Positions 62,399 to 64,000 of a stretch of DNA of 64,000 bases are shown one piece after another. This DNA is from Mytilus galloprovincialis (Eukaryota; Mollusca; Bivalvia; Mytilida; Mytilidae), in the NCBI RefSeq assembly GCF_965363235.1, contig NC_134847.1, positions 73,476,268 through 73,540,267 on the forward strand, written 5' to 3'. The notes beneath the pieces were generated by a model. The model was not told the DNA's origin, made no database searches, and worked only from the letters and a program-made list of their open reading frames with translations. Position numbers and translations under genes: made by a program. Each line of letters opens with the position of its first letter. Within the stretch, counting starts at the first letter, position 1.

Positions 62399-64000
62399 CT
62401 GAAAATATATACAGTATAAGTACATGATATAGATATAAGAAGATGTGGTATGAGTGCCAATGTGACATTTCTCAAACCAAGTCACAATTTGTAAAAGTAA
62501 ACCATTATAGGTCAAAGAACATGCATAATGAAACTATGTACAAATGTATAAGTTTGTACATATCTATAAATCAATTGGCATTTTAGCATATGATTTGACA
62601 TACAACTGTTTCCCCATAAAAAAAACACATGCTTTTCCAGGTCTAGACAGGTTTTCCAATTCTGCAGGATAAATAAGGTTTATATAAAAAGAAAAAGATG
62701 TAGCATGATTGCTAATGAAACAACCCTTCACCAGATACCAAATATCCAGGGTTCAGTTAAACTTTGCACGGTAGGTTTTTAAAACGTTGGGAATCAAGAT
62801 CATGATATTGTTTATGAAGTTGATGACATGTTCTTGTCTTATTTTGGAACATCATGTGATCCAACAGTGTATCATAGTATGGCTAAAATCATAGGATTAG
62901 TATATACAAATATGACAAGTGTATGCATCAAAATGAATGAAATTTTGCAAATAAGAATAAAAATTGGTATGAATGCCAATGAGACATCTTTTCATCAGAG
63001 ACCATGTAGTAGCTTTGTGTACTTCTCATAATAGCAATGCTAGTATGCTTTTAAGACTGAGTTTTATCTGGGTAGTACCCTAAATAGCTTTTATTTCAAC
63101 ATGGGTGCTTTTTTTAAAGGACTTACTAGAAACCCACTTATGAAAACCGGAATCAACAATTACATAGGAATTAATTTCTCTTATTGAGAAAATATATGCT
63201 GAGTACTCACAGATACTGGTAAACTGCAGTGCTGAGCAGCAGTGAGAAGTAAATTAGAAAACAATGGGTTACTGTAGTTAACTGTATATGTGCTTTATAA
63301 CTAATATAACAATTAGATGTGGTATGATTGCCAATAAGAAAACTCTCCAATAGAGGACAAGTGACACAAAAGTAACAACTGTATATCACCCTACAAAGCC
63401 ACAATGTAGTCAACTATAAAATTTAAGTTTGATAACAGTCAAGTTTGTTGGAAGACAAAAAACATTTTTAAATTTTAAATGTACAAGATATGTAGAGTGG
63501 GGTGCTCATTTTCGCCACATCTTTCCATGTTTTCTACAGTTTATGTTCAGGTCTAAATGTTTTTGAAGTATACTGATATTTCTATATGAAGATAACTTCA
63601 AATGCAAAATATACTTAAGCTTGAAAACCGGTTTGTTTTAAGAAAATCATCTGAAAAGTAAGATTAAAGGGTGTTTGAAATTTCCAGATGTTTTGTCAAT
63701 GGGGGACACATATTCGCCGTTTTTACACATCTATTTAAAACCAAATAACTGCAGCTTTTAACAATTTTTATCAAATCAATTGCATTATAGATGAATAGCA
63801 GACATTTCAAAGGTATAAAGAATTCAAAATTAGGGCATTCAGTCAAATATTTACTTAGAAATACTTCTTTGAAATCGTTTTTTATTCAGGAAATTGTCCG
63901 AAAATCGTTGTCCGTTTTTCGGTCATTTTCGGTAGGAGCCGCAATTTTGTCTCAGTTTAAAAAAATATTATATTTGTTATAAAAATATAATTTACGGGTA
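62399..64000. other. upstream flank of the IAP gene with SINE-like fragments
   Basis: Fragments of the 'GATGTGGTATGAGTGCCAAT' family lie at 62430-62520, 62685-62735, 62958-63005 and 63305-63420. No promoter element or leader exon can be identified, and there is no other gene. Confidence 0.55.

Overview
The window looks like nuclear DNA of a bivalve mollusc, most likely a marine mussel (Mytilidae). It is AT-rich, its genes are split by introns of hundreds to thousands of bases, and its intergenic DNA is full of dispersed repeats that I recall from mussel and other bivalve genomes: the 'GATGTGGTATGAT(T)GCCAATGAGACAAC' SINE-like family, the 'CAGTGGCGGATCC' family, the 'TACTGTGGATTCATT' inverted-repeat family, and the 'GACCCTTTTTGGCCCCTAATTCCTAAAC' and 'TGGGGCATAA' families. 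The species call rests on memory, not on a search.

Three protein genes can be reconstructed exon by exon. (1) 10016-13124, + strand: a transgelin/calponin-like actin-binding protein whose first coding exon I could not find. (2) 24279-28357, - strand: a complete 193-residue paralogue of gene 1 with the same intron phases (0, 2, 0). The two genes are convergent, tail to tail, about 11 kb apart. (3) 54328-61601, - strand: a complete 631-residue inhibitor-of-apoptosis protein with three BIR domains, a UBA domain and a C-terminal RING, in six coding exons all joined at phase 1. Its first coding exon follows a long leader that carries an unrelated 226-codon open frame (61691-62371).

The rest is mainly repeats. 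Layout: 4354-5673, a 38-bp minisatellite that appears to have grown inside a SINE-like element; 8687-9769, a 46-bp minisatellite split by a 386-bp inverted-repeat element with a clean 9-bp target duplication; 13559-13941, an inverted-repeat element; 14806-14943, a small MITE; 27530-29578, several poly-C inverted-repeat elements; 29818-31060, a 59-bp minisatellite split by a SINE-like insertion; 34875-45383, three almost identical head-to-tail copies of a 3504-bp segment (the largest feature); and 45384-54300, a mosaic of inverted-repeat and dispersed elements. I saw no rRNA, no intact tRNA, no CRISPR array and no prokaryotic feature. The genes share no obvious pathway: two are muscle or cytoskeletal proteins and one regulates cell death and ubiquitination. 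The most unusual signals are the recent 3.5-kb triplication with both breakpoints at transposon sequence, the minisatellite born from a SINE-like element, and the long upstream open frame on the IAP transcript.
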